Origin: Gnetum montanum
Lineage: Eukaryota; Streptophyta; Gnetopsida; Gnetales; Gnetaceae
Reading direction: 5' to 3'
Assembly (NCBI GenBank): GCA_015680685.1
Contig: MNCI01022386.1
Span: 505,787 to 569,786, forward strand
Length of the DNA stretch: 64,000 bases
Part shown: positions 24,915 through 36,469 of the stretch, piece by piece
Numbering within the stretch: position 1 is the first letter of the stretch
How the letters are laid out: every line of letters starts with the position of its first letter
Notes under the pieces: model-generated
Seen by the model: the letters and a program-made list of their open reading frames with translations, nothing else
Told to the model about the DNA's origin: nothing
Databases searched by the model: none
Position numbers and translations under genes: made by a program

Positions 24915-27310
24915 CAACAGTGTCTCTCTGACATGAAAGTGACCATGCACTATATAGTGAATACATTCATTGGAGAACTAATGAGATATATGATAAAGAA
25001 AATTGGAGTGACCAACCTTATGCATGGGTTTCTTATGATCATGACCACCTTGATGACACTCTAAGACTATATTCATCCAAGCAGAAAATCTTGGAGAAGA
25101 TGACATAGGTCCTAGACCAGGGGAGGCTTCAAGGCCTAAGACCTCCTCAAAACCTAGAAATGATAAATCAAAGGATCCCAAAGAACATCATAGAAGCCAT
25201 GGAAATTCTTCCAATTCCTCATCTTTTTCTTCCCCTTCAATGTCTAGTTTTGATGAAGATGAATGTAGGTGTATAGATAGAGCTCCCCTAAAGGGTTGGA
25301 CTAAAAATTGAAAATGAACCCATGGGAATGATCAAAAACATCTCCATGAACATAGAAATTTCCCTCACAATTTGTTTGATAATAATGAACCCTTGCTGGC
25401 CACTAAGAGCATGATGAAGATAACATAGGCCTTTAAGATATCTCCCAGGCATTGTAAAGAGAGTTGCCTACCTAAGCTTGATATGAATAATATTCCTAAA
25501 TTTGTAAGAGGCTATGATTCAAATCCACAAGATCATCTACAAGCCCTCTAGGATGCCTATATTTATTACAACGTTGAAAGTGGTGGCAAAAGCTTAAGCT
25601 CTTTCCTAGGATACTAATTGATAGAGCTAAAGTGTGGTATAGATCATTGATACTAAATTCAATCCAATGATGGTCCAAAATGATGGAACTTTTCAACGAG
25701 AAATACCAAACCTATGTAAGGGTGTCCAACCTGAGGAGACAGATCCAAGAGTGAAGAAAAGAACAACATGAATCCTTGGACATGGCCTTAGAAAAATATT
25801 ATACCTTACTAAATAGATGTCCAGGCCATGGTTTCTTTAAGGAAAGGAAACTTTTCCACATCATAGATGGACTTCATAATGAAATAAGGGAGACCCTTGG
25901 AATGTATGCCCTAGGGAAATTATATGAGCTCTAAGTCCATTAGATCAAAGAGCTAATTGAGCATGTGTCAAAAGAAGAAGGAGAGATATGCAAATGGGAG
26001 AATGTCAAAAAATATCAATGGGACCCAACTCTTCAATAGAATGAGGTCCAGATCTATGGTAAGGAGAACAAAACCACTCTCGATAAGGTGATTCCACAAA
26101 AAACCTTGCTGATACAAGAGTCTATTGATAAACTAGAAGTAAAGTTTAATAGGATGTCCAAATGTATATATGAAAATGTTACAACTCTCATTGAGACAGT
26201 TGAGAAGAGGATCATGTAAAATAAGCTAGGTGATCATACTAAACAAAGGATCTAGGACCAAGAAAAAACTAGGAACACTTTTTGGCAAATAGGAAAAATG
26301 GCTAAAGAAAGTAAGGCTATAGACTCAACTATAGATGAAGACAATGGATGTGACATCTGCATATATGATCATATGAAGGGCCATTGCCCAGTCTTGTTGC
26401 ATCTACAAGAGTATTGGATAGGTGTCTTAAATCCAATGTTTGTGCAAAAGCACTTACCTGGGAGATTTCCTCTCCCACAAGGTAATTATAGACAATTCCA
26501 TAACCAACCATACCATCCTAGGGGAACTGATTATGAGCCTTAACACGATCATCAATACTAGTGACAAAAACCATAGTTGTGGGGGAGGCCACCAAAAAAT
26601 CAACCCTATCTACTAAAACTACACAGATATTATGTTCAATAGCCTATTTCTCCAAATAGTTCTACATCCTCTACTTCAAATTGCCACTACTACTCTTCGA
26701 AGTACCATCAACCCATGGCATCCCCTGAGGGATCACCACCTTAAGCCTCTTACCATTCAACCTACCCTTGATATTTTGATACTCCACCTTATTATATTCC
26801 ACCACCAATGACATAGGAGGATTTCACACCACAATATCAACAAACAAACATCACTTGTGCTACAAATATGCATAGACATGCTGACACTAGTGGGTCTCAA
26901 CCGCAACGTAGGAAATATCCCTTTTGGAGGAAAGGTTGTAAGCTAAAGTAAACCATACATGGATCCACCACATCATTTAAGCTAGCACAATGCCAATCTG
27001 GTGCAACACCTTCCTTTTCACCATCATCATCCTTTGATCATACACAAGGGCCATCATCCATCATTACTCCAAGCTTGAATCTGAACAATGAATCTAACAA
27101 TGTTGGGAGACAAATAAATCCATGCATACCATATCATGATCAAGGGTGCAATTTTGGGCCAACCACCCATAATGTTAACACACCTCATACCCTAACCCAC
27201 CATACATTTAACCATCAAGTCTGTGACCAACAATTTTTCTACCCAGCCACCACACCACCAATAGACACCCAATGCCTAGGGCATGAATGGTTACCAATGT
27301 TTCATACATG
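24915..27310 (+). pseudogene. gag of element C (broken)
   Basis: No clean start is left; homology with E gag begins around 24990 (ENWSDQPYAWVSYDHDH). A Ser-rich linker follows (25190-25260), then the capsid-like domain 25480-25930 (KLKLFPRILIDRAKVWYRS, LFNEKYQTYVRVSNLRRQ, CPGHGFFKERKLFHIIDG), and a coiled Lys/Glu stretch to 26290. A variant zinc-knuckle CDICIYDHMKGHCP lies at 26350-26391 (open 26298-26543). A Pro/Tyr/His-rich tail ends TWLPMFHT-like at 27309-27311. A frameshift lies near 25580. The tail after 26940 is shared with E but not with A, B or D. Confidence 0.75.
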
Positions 27311-29342
27311 AATTTATCCTATTTATCCACTTATTAATCCTTGTCACAACCAAATGTTTAGTTGTGAGGGTTACTCTCCATTCTAGTTTTCAGGATTCTT
27401 AAGTGTTTTTCATCTTTTTGTTTTACAACTTTTTGTTTTACACATTCTTTATTTTACACCTTCTTATTTTCATGTTATTAATCTTTTCTAATTTTTGTTT
27501 TACACCGTCATTAGTACATTTTCTATTTCTTGAAAATTTTACACTTTCTTTTATGTTTTCTTTTATTTTATTTTGGTGTGATTTTCTAACTTTTTATTAA
27601 TAAGTGCTAGATACAGTGGTAATGAGTTGTTTGATGGTGGTATGTACTATTTTGTTATTTGATTGTTGGTGTCTAGTTTCTAGCATTGAATTTTGTTATG
27701 GATGATTAGGACACAATTTCTTTTTCATGCAATAGGCAATGAGTCTACAACATCCACCCATCTACAAACTCTATGGTTTTCCTTGTTCTGGAAACATGTA
27801 GTATCTTTTTTCATTAATAAAACTTTAACAAATTTGTGACTTTGGTAGTTTTTAGAATTTAAAAGGATTCAAAGGTTTGAACATGGTGTGGCTTCAAGGA
27901 GATTTGGTATTCTTTGTGCCTTTCTATTTGCCTAGGTGCATGTGTGTTTTCATGGATTTCTTACCATTCCATGTTGACCAATAAAGGAAGTTGAATAAGT
28001 CCTTGCATGGTGTGGTTCTTGTTAGAAAGAAAAAAAATGATGAGGATTCAAAGCACATCCCTTGGAAAAAATAAATGCATGTTTCTTTATATGGTGTGGT
28101 TCCAATTTCAAGAAAAAAATAATGGGAATTCAAAGCACATCCCTTAGACAAAATAAACGGGCTACAAGCATTGGTTATGAGACTCATCCTCTCTAACTAA
28201 GGCCCTTTCTCACTTCCTACTTCTTCTCTAATAAGGAATGATGGTTGTTCTGTGGGAGTACTCTTGTGTCTTAGGGGATGGACTGGTCTTAGAATGACAA
28301 TGTGAAGTCATTGAACATGGTAGATTTTGGTCTGAACTGAGGATGGATCCTATCAAGTCATTTAACCACCAATTCCACAAGGGGCTTCATGTGACCTTAA
28401 TCAGGAACTTCATTTCACTCTCTCTCATCTAATTATGCTTTCCATGTTTCACCTTAGTATTGGTTTCATTTTCTTGTTCGATGTCCTAGTTTGATGTGTC
28501 AGAATTCTTAGTTAGTTTCTTCAAGATTTTTGTACTTAACCTTCTGTAACGTTAATCATCCACAGAGCCCATGGACTCTATGGCTTGAAGTTATGCAAGG
28601 CCATAAAAGGCCTATGCTTACTTTGGGAAGGGCCCACTTGTATATCTTTTATTTGGTTTAGTTAAGTTCTTTACCCTTAGACACTCTTACAATAAAACTT
28701 TTTTTGTTTAACCCATCCATGACATGCAATGGTACACATCTTCACAACATTTTTTAGTAAACTTTTCTTTTTATTGTTGTGAATTCTTACACCCTCTTCA
28801 AATATTTCTTGTGTTGAACTTTTTCAAATGTAATAGACCAGTTATCTATTTTACCCTATTTTTTAGCCTGTCTGCTAACACTACTCAAGGAACTAATCAA
28901 CCACAATCACAACCTAGCTAAGTGTAACCACCAACGAGACAAGGAATTTAACAACTATGTGTTATACATTGCATACTAATTCATGATTCTGTTATGATTG
29001 TAGTGGGAAGTATGAACTGGAAGTGGGACTATCTTCACTAAGGATGATGTAGTAATACCACACAATGAGGACCATTCATGATCGTTGAATCTCTTCTCTT
29101 TCATTCTTCTACTGCTAATAGGTGTTGGATGTTAGTTTTGTCTAGGGTATTCACTTCTCTTATCATGAACACCCAATTTTATAAAAAGTTGTAATTTCAT
29201 ACACTTGGGCACTTAGTGTCTATTTGTCCATTTAAGTCAGTTTGTATGTTAGTTAATAAAACCATACCTTCACAATATTTTGTAAGGAACTTGTTCCTTC
29301 TCTTTTACACTCAAGGATGATTTTTCATTCAATCATGGGGTA
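27311..29342 (+). other. Spacer of element C with ORF3 remnant
   Basis: After the gag stop the sequence runs straight into the post-integrase spacer (T-rich 27390-27600, conserved block 27700-28700). The stretch holding the palindrome/TATA module in A, B and D is missing. The conserved leader (GCTAAGTGTAACCACC near 28916) and the ORF3 start region (about 29005) remain, followed by only about 300 bases before the purine tract. A 65-codon Phe-rich ORF here is low-complexity noise. Confidence 0.65.
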
Positions 29343-30185
29343 TGATGAAACATGTTTTGTAGTTGCCATGATGTTAGGTACATGACATTGGGGCTATGAC
29401 GTCAGGTACACGATGTTAGGGTCTAGATGTAGCATTAGGTATCTGACATCAAGGTATATACATTGGCCTATAAATATAGTGTCTGGGCTCTATTTTTCAT
29501 ATTATTTTTTGGTCATTTTTCCAATCAAGTAGTGAAGCTCTTGTAGTTTGTTTTCTCCAAAGTTAGAATATTTTCTAAGTGCTCACAGAAGAATTCTGAG
29601 TGTGTATAATTCTTTGTTTAAACACTGATATACCTGAGCAAAGCAGTGTGATGGGAATAAAAACAAACTCTTTTGATAGTCCTTGTAGCATTGAGAATAG
29701 ATTAATGTTTCTTTTAATGCACTTTACTTTACTGCATTTCAATTAAGCAATTAATTTCTAGTTGTTAATGAACACAAGCATGACCACTTCGAGCATACAT
29801 AAAGTGCTTCATAACCCAACAAAACTTAATGTTTAGTAGCCTAGTAGTGCTATATGTGTTTAGGATGTGTCCAGGAAAGTGGGATGGGTACTTGTGTTAG
29901 GCTAGCTAGGCAGTAGATGAATTAGATCTTCAATTACTTTACCTTTCATTCTTTTTGTAGGAAATTAAACTTATAAAACATAAAATGATAAAAATCATAT
30001 GCCTCACTCTAGACTAAACCATATGTGACAAAGCTACCACTAATCCAAGTGGGAAGATAGTGAACTACAATCAAGGTATAGTGATCTAGATGCCACAACT
30101 AGTCCCATCCAAGGAATTCGATTAGATCATGTGTGAATGCTTATGATTTGTATGGTTGGGCATAGGGGTACCTCATCATTCATCA
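29343..30185 (+). repeat. 3' LTR of element C (843 bp)
   Basis: Preceded by CATGGGGTA, starts TGATGAAACATG, ends CATTCATCA. Contains three tandem units of 28-31 bases in U3 (29367-29454) and a TATA box CTATAAATATAG near 29470. Confidence 0.85.
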
Positions 30186-32696
30186 CCTTTGATATATGAC
30201 TATGAGTTGATTATTTCATTTTTGGGGCCTTAGTTGAAGTCATATTATTTAATTGGAAATTAGTAAGTGTTTTAGATGTTTCCATGCATGTGTTAGATAG
30301 TTGTTGGTTCTCAGTTAGTGGCCATAGGATGTCTTTTGATATGGTGGACTCTACACTTTTCGTTGCATATATTGGTTGTTTATTTTTGTTGTTGTGAACT
30401 AAAATGGTAACTGTGTTGAAATTCTGGAGTGTTGGTCCATGATTGCATCCTTTTCTTTTAGTAGTAATGCATGGAATTGCTTGTCTCTCCATAATGATAG
30501 GTTTATCTATTATGTTTTGCATTGGATTAGTAATGGATGTTGTATCTTGCGTTGGATTAAGAGACATTGTTTTGGTAAGGAACAGTGTTGTACTAGGTTG
30601 GCCTTGTGTTGGTTTTGATGAGTTAGTATGTCTATGAGTTTTGTACCCATGTGACAAAACTATATTAAAGAAAGAAAATTTTCAAGACTTTTGTTAACAT
30701 CTATTAGCATTATCATTTATTTGTATGTTCATAGCACAAGTGGCATTCTTCCATTGATGTTGTGGTGCCAATTCTCCCTATGTTGTTGGCGGTGACATAT
30801 GGTGGAGGGAAGTATGAGAATATTGAGGATTTCTTGGAGAATAAGAGGTTTGAGATGGTAATCCCATAGGAGATGTTGCGGGTCGATCATATTTGGGAGA
30901 GTGATAGTAGTAATTCAAGGTAAAGGAAGTAGAACCATTTGGAAAAATAGGTTGTTGAACATAGTAGTCATACATGTCTGACTGGCAATAAGTGTAGTGC
31001 TAGTTTGATAATGGTATTCCCCATGATTGTGGGTTTTACCACTACAATTGATAGTGATTTTAAGGCTAATAAGAAGTCCCACTAGAATAGCATGGTTGGT
31101 TGTAGGACTGTCTATAATTACCTTGTGAGTAAGGTAATTTTCTAGGCATATGCTTTTGTATGAATTTGGGATTCAAAGCAAAAGCCCAATACTCATGTAG
31201 ATGTAACATGACTGGGCAATAGCCCTTTGGATGGTCATATAAGTAGATGTCACATCCATCATCGTCTTCTATGGTTAATTCTATAGCCTCTTTTGCTATA
31301 GCTATTTTCCCTTTTTACTGATCCATGTTCCTACCTATTTCTTTGTTCTTTTTCCTCTTCTTTCTCTGCTCACTATATTCTTTTTGTGTTACTCTATCCT
31401 CTATGGTTTTTACACAGGTTGTAACTTTGTCATTTATCAGCTCCCACATCTTATCTATCCTTACTTCAAGCTCAACGATAAAAGACTTTTGTATTGACAC
31501 TGTTTATTGTAAAATCACCTTGTCAAGGGTTGCCTCTTTTTCCTTATCATAGATATGGACTCCATTCTTTTAAAGAGTTCAATCCTAGTGATATTTTCTC
31601 TACATTTGCTAGTTTACATAGCTCTCCTTATTTTTCCACTCACTCAATTCGCCTTTGTATTTGATGGGCTTTCAATTCGAACAATTGACCTTGGGCATAC
31701 ATTTCAAGGATCTCTCTTGTTTGGTTACAAAGTCCATCTGTGATGTAAAAAAGCTGCTCTTTTTGAGAAAACCCATGGTCTAGACATCTATGTAGTAGAG
31801 AATAGTATCTATCCAAGACCACATCCAAGGATTCATGTTGTTCTTACTTTCACCCTTGGATTTGTTTTCTTAGGTTGGACACTCGCATAGATTTGGTATT
31901 TCTTGTTGAGGAGTTCTAGCATTGTGGACCATTGATGGATTGAATTTGGTTCTAATAATCTATACCAACTTTGAGCTTTATCAACTAGTGTCCTAGGAAA
32001 GAGCTTAAGCTTTTTCCAATCATTCTCGATGTTTTGCAAGATGCAAGCATCATGGAAGGCTTGTAAGTGATGTTGTGGATCAGAGTTATAGCCTCCTACA
32101 TATTTAGGAATGTTATTAATATCAAGCCTTTTGATGTAGCTTCCCCTTTGATGCTTGTGGGATATTTTAACTACCTCTATTATCTACATTATTTTCTTAT
32201 TAGCCAACAAGGATTCATCATCATTAGACATGTCATGGTGATGATTTCTACTTCTATTTATTTGATTGTGATGATCTCATCTTTACTTAGTTTGATGATA
32301 TCGTCTATTTCTATTTCTATCTTTGTCTTGATCCTTATTTCTATACCTACATTCATATTCATTAGAACTAGATGTGGAAGAGGAAGAGAAAGATGGTGAA
32401 CTAGGAGAATTACCATGGCTCATATATCTTCCCCCATGATCCCTTGATTTATCTTTTCTAGGTTTAGAGGAGGTCCTAGGCATTGAGACCCTCCTTGTCC
32501 GAGGATGTACTCCATCTCTTCTAGGATTTTCTACATTAGTTGAACATAGTCTTTGAGTGTAGTAAGGATCTAAATGAGCATATGAAACCCTTACTTGTTA
32601 TTGTTCCCTCCAATTTTCTTTAGTATATATCCTATCATTTCTCCTACTAGTGTTTTTATCATGTGATGCATTCTTGGCCCTATGTGAAGAAGACAT
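30186..32696 (-). pseudogene. gag of element E (broken), with intact 148-codon tail
   Basis: Begins at ATG 32696 (MSSSHRAKNAS). A Ser-rich basic linker is open at 32483-32283. The capsid-like domain is at 32039-31640 (NDWKKLKLFPRTLVDKAQSW, LLNKKYQIYASV, RYYSLLHRCLDHGFSQKEQ, ITDGLCNQTREILEMYAQGQ). The zinc-knuckle region near 31260-31210 reads DIYLYDHPKGYCP. A Tyr/Pro/Ser-rich stretch is open at 30975-30778. The tail, 30657-30211, is Thr/Asn/Gln-rich and uninterrupted over 148 codons; it aligns with the C gag tail through KGCNHGPTLQNFNT. Stops and a frameshift break the middle. No pol follows. Confidence 0.7.
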
Positions 32697-32805
32697 GGTT
32701 TTATTTGATATGTGTGTGACTTAAATTATTAATATTTTCAACAAGATAGATCATTAATACATTTACAATGATCATGTATAATATAACTAGTCTAGATAGT
32801 TAGCA

Positions 32806-32826
32806 CCATCCCTAGCAATAGTGCCA
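32806..32826 (-). promoter_or_regulatory. Primer-binding site of element E (tRNA-Asp type)
   Basis: Reverse strand TGGCACTATTGCTAGGGATG, one base after the LTR, as in C and D. Confidence 0.78.
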
Positions 32827-32827
32827 A

Positions 32828-33783
32828 TGATAAGTGGCAGGTACCCCCTACATCCAACCATATGAATCACAAGCGTTCATGCACGATCTAGTCAAATTCC
32901 ATGGATGGGACTAGTTGTGGCATCTAAATTGTTAAGCATTAATTGTAGGATGCTATCTTCCCACTTGGACTAGTGGTAACTTTGTTACATATGGTTTAAT
33001 CCAAAGTGAGACATACGATAATTGATGTTGTTAGGCCCTGATTACTCATAGCGATAAACATAATTGAGAATGAAATTTAATCCTAAATCTAAGTAATGAT
33101 AGTAATGTAAATCTACTCTAGCCTAGAGCGATGAGCATCTGGTCCTGGCTTACCATACATGCCTTTGGCTCATGTATCCATTACTGGATTACCAAGTATT
33201 ATGCTACTAAGTGAACCAAGCAATAACACTACTGGGATTACCAAACGATTACACTTAAATGCTCAAAATTATTTGTACTCATTCCACTTTACTAATAAAT
33301 AAGTAAAGTAAATTACTTGGAAATGTAAATGATTAAAATATGAAAATAGTAAAAACTATGTTAAGTAAAATAATAAAACTAAGTTGATGTTGCAATGATG
33401 AAAAGCAATCTCGATCTTTATTTCTGGACATAAACTATGCCTAAGTACACTTCATTCGAGTAAAGATTCCATACAACTACTCAACAACACACTGTAGGCA
33501 TTCACTCTATCGCTAAAACTATGAAAAAAAAAAACTAAAAGAGTCTACCTAAGGATGAAATGAAAGTTTTTGGAATCGTGTGTCCAAGTGTTGTATTTAT
33601 AGGTAGGCATGCATCTTGCGATATCAGATATCCGATAGTGTAGCATGTGCTTCAATATCGAATATGCGAGATAGTGGCTTTGATATCATAGCCAACCAAA
33701 AATTGGCTTTTTTTTTCAAATAGATGCAATATAGCATTAATGATATCTGAACAGTGATATCCCACATCATCGATGATTCATCA
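32828..33783 (-). repeat. 5' LTR of element E (956 bp)
   Basis: Reverse strand from TGATGAATCATC (33783) to CACTTATCA (32828). TATA box CCTATAAATAC near 33605. U3 is rich in GATATC-type palindromes (for example CGGATATCTGATATCG near 33625-33645). The R/U5 half matches the other LTRs; U3 is distinct from A, B and D. The 3' LTR of E is not in the window. Confidence 0.75.
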
Positions 33784-34889
33784 ATCAAGTAACTTGAAAA
33801 GAAAATAGAAACTAGAAAATGGAAAAAAAAAACTAAAAATAGGCAACTTAGAACCAGAACTAGGAAATGAAAATAGAAAAATTGATAATTTCGTAAATAG
33901 AAATAGGAAATAGAGATAGGACAATGAAGGTTCAAGCTCTCCTTCTAGTGCCAAAAAGAAGGCGTTGGTGCATAAAAATGAATCACACAGTGGAACCCTT
34001 GAGAAACTCATTTTAAAAACTATTGTCTAGGGCACCTCTCGTATGGGTGCAGAAACTTGAGAATAGTCTTAGCTGGTACGGGCAACACGGTGATTTAATA
34101 GATTAAAATTATTACATTTAATAATGCTGAAAGCTTTAAAAGGAAAGAGTTTTGAAAATAAACTTAGTGATAGAATGATGACAGTAACAGAATGAATCTA
34201 GGATCAAACTTCAAGAAATAAATTAATAACTTGAAAAATTAATTTAAATAATATAAAAATCCATTAAACAAGTTCAAAAACTGAGTATAAAATAATCAAT
34301 AATTTAAGGAAAAATTGATTTAAATATTTTTATTTTTAATTGAAATAAGAGAACTCTTAACAAAGATTAACACTCACAGCTCTTGGGAAATTTAAAAAAA
34401 GGCAGAAATTAAGACTTAGCTTAGTATAGAGCCTAAATCTAGGTGGCTAAAGGGATAGCCTCCAACAAGCCCATTTCCTCCTTGCTCTAATCTATTCCAA
34501 CTTTAGATAGAACTCCTTCCTTCTGATAGCACCTCCAAGACTAGTCCATAATGAATCATAGAAAGGATTCTTGGAACCTCCCCACTGCTGGCTAGTCGAA
34601 AAGAACTCTTGTCCTTTCCTTAACTATGGGAGGGTTTTATCAGTTCTAATTTTTGCTTTCCAAGTCATTTTCCTCAACTTCTACTCCTTCACTCCCATTG
34701 GAACCTGCATACAAAACCACAAAAGCGAAAGCCAAATTTCCAAGGAAGAAAAACATAGAATACTAAATGTTTTTTTCTTGTGATAACTTTTTCCATGTGA
34801 ATAATTACATATGCACTAGAAAGAACATTAAATATGTAATAATGAAGTCCATAACAACTATAGTAAATCATTAGAGATCCACAAAAAAG
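33784..34889. other. Unassigned AT-rich block upstream of the E LTR
   Basis: No conserved coding sequence; the ORFs of 60-103 codons on either strand are Phe/Ser-rich and unsupported. The stretch 34020-34100 (GGGCACCTCTCGTATGGGTG, then GGTACGGGCAACACGG) resembles the leader found after the LTR in some Ogre/Tat elements. That is recalled similarity only. This may be the sequence into which E inserted. The right limit is where similarity with E resumes. Confidence 0.35.
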
Positions 34890-35469
34890 GAGACAAAATT
34901 GCTGATTTAAGAGATCAAATCCAAAGCAAGCCTAATGTAACATAAACCAATATTGGAAAATGGGAAAGCAAGTAATTCCATGCATTACTGCTAAAAGCAA
35001 AGGATGCAATCATGGACCAACACTCCATAATGTCAATACAATTACCATTTTAGTCCACAACAACCAAAATAAATAACCAGTGTATGCAACCAAAAGAGTA
35101 GAGGTCACCAAATCAAAAGACATCTTGTGGCCACTAATTGAGAACCAACAACTATCTAACACATGCATGGAAATATCTAAAACACTTACTAATTCCCAAT
35201 ATAAGAAGATGACTTCAATTAAGGGCCCAAAAATGAAAAATTAACTCATAGCCATACATCAAAGAAAAAAGAAAACAAGGATTTAAATGATCATATCTCC
35301 ACTACCATTAAAATTATATGAGATGATAATTGAAAAGCTACATTAATAAAGATGGTCGATGAAGCACCTATTGTGTATGACCTAAGAGATTTAGGGAGCA
35401 TTTTTCAAATACTCTTTCATGAATTCAGTTGTCGGGGAGATACTTTACTTTGATTTTAGAATTAATAAG
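34890..35469 (+). mobile_element. Element E', inverted second copy of the E flank
   Basis: Reverse complement of 30186-30500 followed directly by the reverse complement of 23803-24006, without element C between them. The gag-tail block (AAAGGATGCAATCATGGACC at 35000-35020) is clear, and similarity fades before about 34920. It ends AATAAG at 35469, exactly where D starts, which mirrors the E/B junction. Its coding sequence is broken. Confidence 0.7.
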
Positions 35470-36309
35470 TGATGAGTCACATTTTCTAGGTTACATCGAC
35501 GTGGGATTTTCCTCATGGACGCAATGTCTATTTTTGCTTATAAATACATGCTCACTCGTCATGTTTAGGGCATCTTTTGTCATAGTTGTAGTAAAGCTGT
35601 TATAGTTTTCTTGCTTGAAATTTTGAATAATTTTCTAAGTGCCAACAATAGAAGTTAAAGAGTGTACAGATCTTTATTTGAGCATTGTTGTATTTGAGCA
35701 TGACAATGTGTGTGGTAATAAAGACAAGCTTTCTGATAAACCTTATAGCACTTTGAAATAGATTAAGTATTTATTTATGAATTTAATGTTTTATGTAATT
35801 TCCTGTAATGTGTTAAGTAATTAAATAATAAATTAAGCTAAATTGAGCCAGATTAAATAGTGATTAATTAAGCACATAAGTGCGACCACTTCAAGCATAT
35901 GCTTGACACTTGGTAATCCTAGTAATACCTAATGTTTGGTAACCCAATAGCATTAAACGTGTTCAAGATGTGTACGCAAGTAGGAACAAATTCTTATGAT
36001 AGAATTAGTTAGGTGTAGCTAGTTAGATTAAATTAGTAATTTAATTATTTTATTTTATTCATTATTTATTATCCTTAGGTGACTTAAAATGCAAAACATA
36101 AAAATGATAAAAATTATATGCCTCAGTTACACTTAACCATACCTTTGCATTTTACAAGTGTAATTGGGAAGATAATGATTATAGGAATTAGTTCACTTCC
36201 TAGAGACCAGTGCACTTAGAGGGCTATAAGTCCATGGAATTTGATCAGATCACACGTGAATGCTTAGTGATTCGTATGGTTGGATGTAGGGTCTACTTGT
36301 CACTCATCA
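35470..36309 (+). repeat. 5' LTR of element D (840 bp)
   Basis: From TGATGAGTCAC after AATAAG to CACTCATCA before the PBS. TATA box GCTTATAAATAC near 35538. Length matches the 5' LTR of B (838 bp) and the first 17 bases are nearly identical to it. Confidence 0.87.
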
Positions 36310-36310
36310 T

Positions 36311-36332
36311 TGGCATTGTTGCTAAGGACTTG
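36311..36332 (+). promoter_or_regulatory. Primer-binding site of element D (tRNA-Asp type)
   Basis: TGGCATTGTTGCTAAGGACT starts one base after the LTR; transitions from the Athila tRNA-Asp PBS plus small differences. Confidence 0.72.
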
Positions 36333-36469
36333 TATTTTGATATGTGTGCTATCTAGGACTTGGTGAATACTATTTAAGATTATTAGAACAAATCCTAAGG
36401 TCACAATAATTCAAAAAATCAGTAATTATAATTATAATTTAAGAATGTCAAATTTTTCTCTAATCCAAA

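Larger units (their letters stand above)
24007..30185 (+). mobile_element. Element C: pol-less gag-only LTR retrotransposon (6.2 kb)
   Basis: Bounded by 5' LTR 24007-24793 and 3' LTR 29343-30185, with PBS and purine tract, inserted in E (target-site duplication ACTTT at 24002-24006 against CCTTT at 30186-30190, one mismatch). Inside are gag and a shortened spacer only: PR, RT, RNase H, IN and nearly all of ORF3 are absent. This layout fits the non-autonomous type called TR-GAG. It would need polymerase and integrase from a relative such as A, B or D. Confidence 0.8.

Noticed and set aside
27403-27600. Phe-rich 65-codon ORF
   Set aside because: Falls in the T-rich tract of the element C spacer; equivalent tracts in A, B and D are not open.
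24007-30185. C as a full autonomous element with pol hidden by frameshifts
   Set aside because: I looked for the RT, RNase H and integrase blocks in all frames between 26500 and 29340 and found none; gag runs directly into the spacer.
33624-34011. Two overlapping antisense ORFs of 103 and 76 codons with hydrophobic stretches
   Set aside because: They cover the E LTR end and neighbouring A/T-rich sequence; composition alone explains the Phe/Leu runs.
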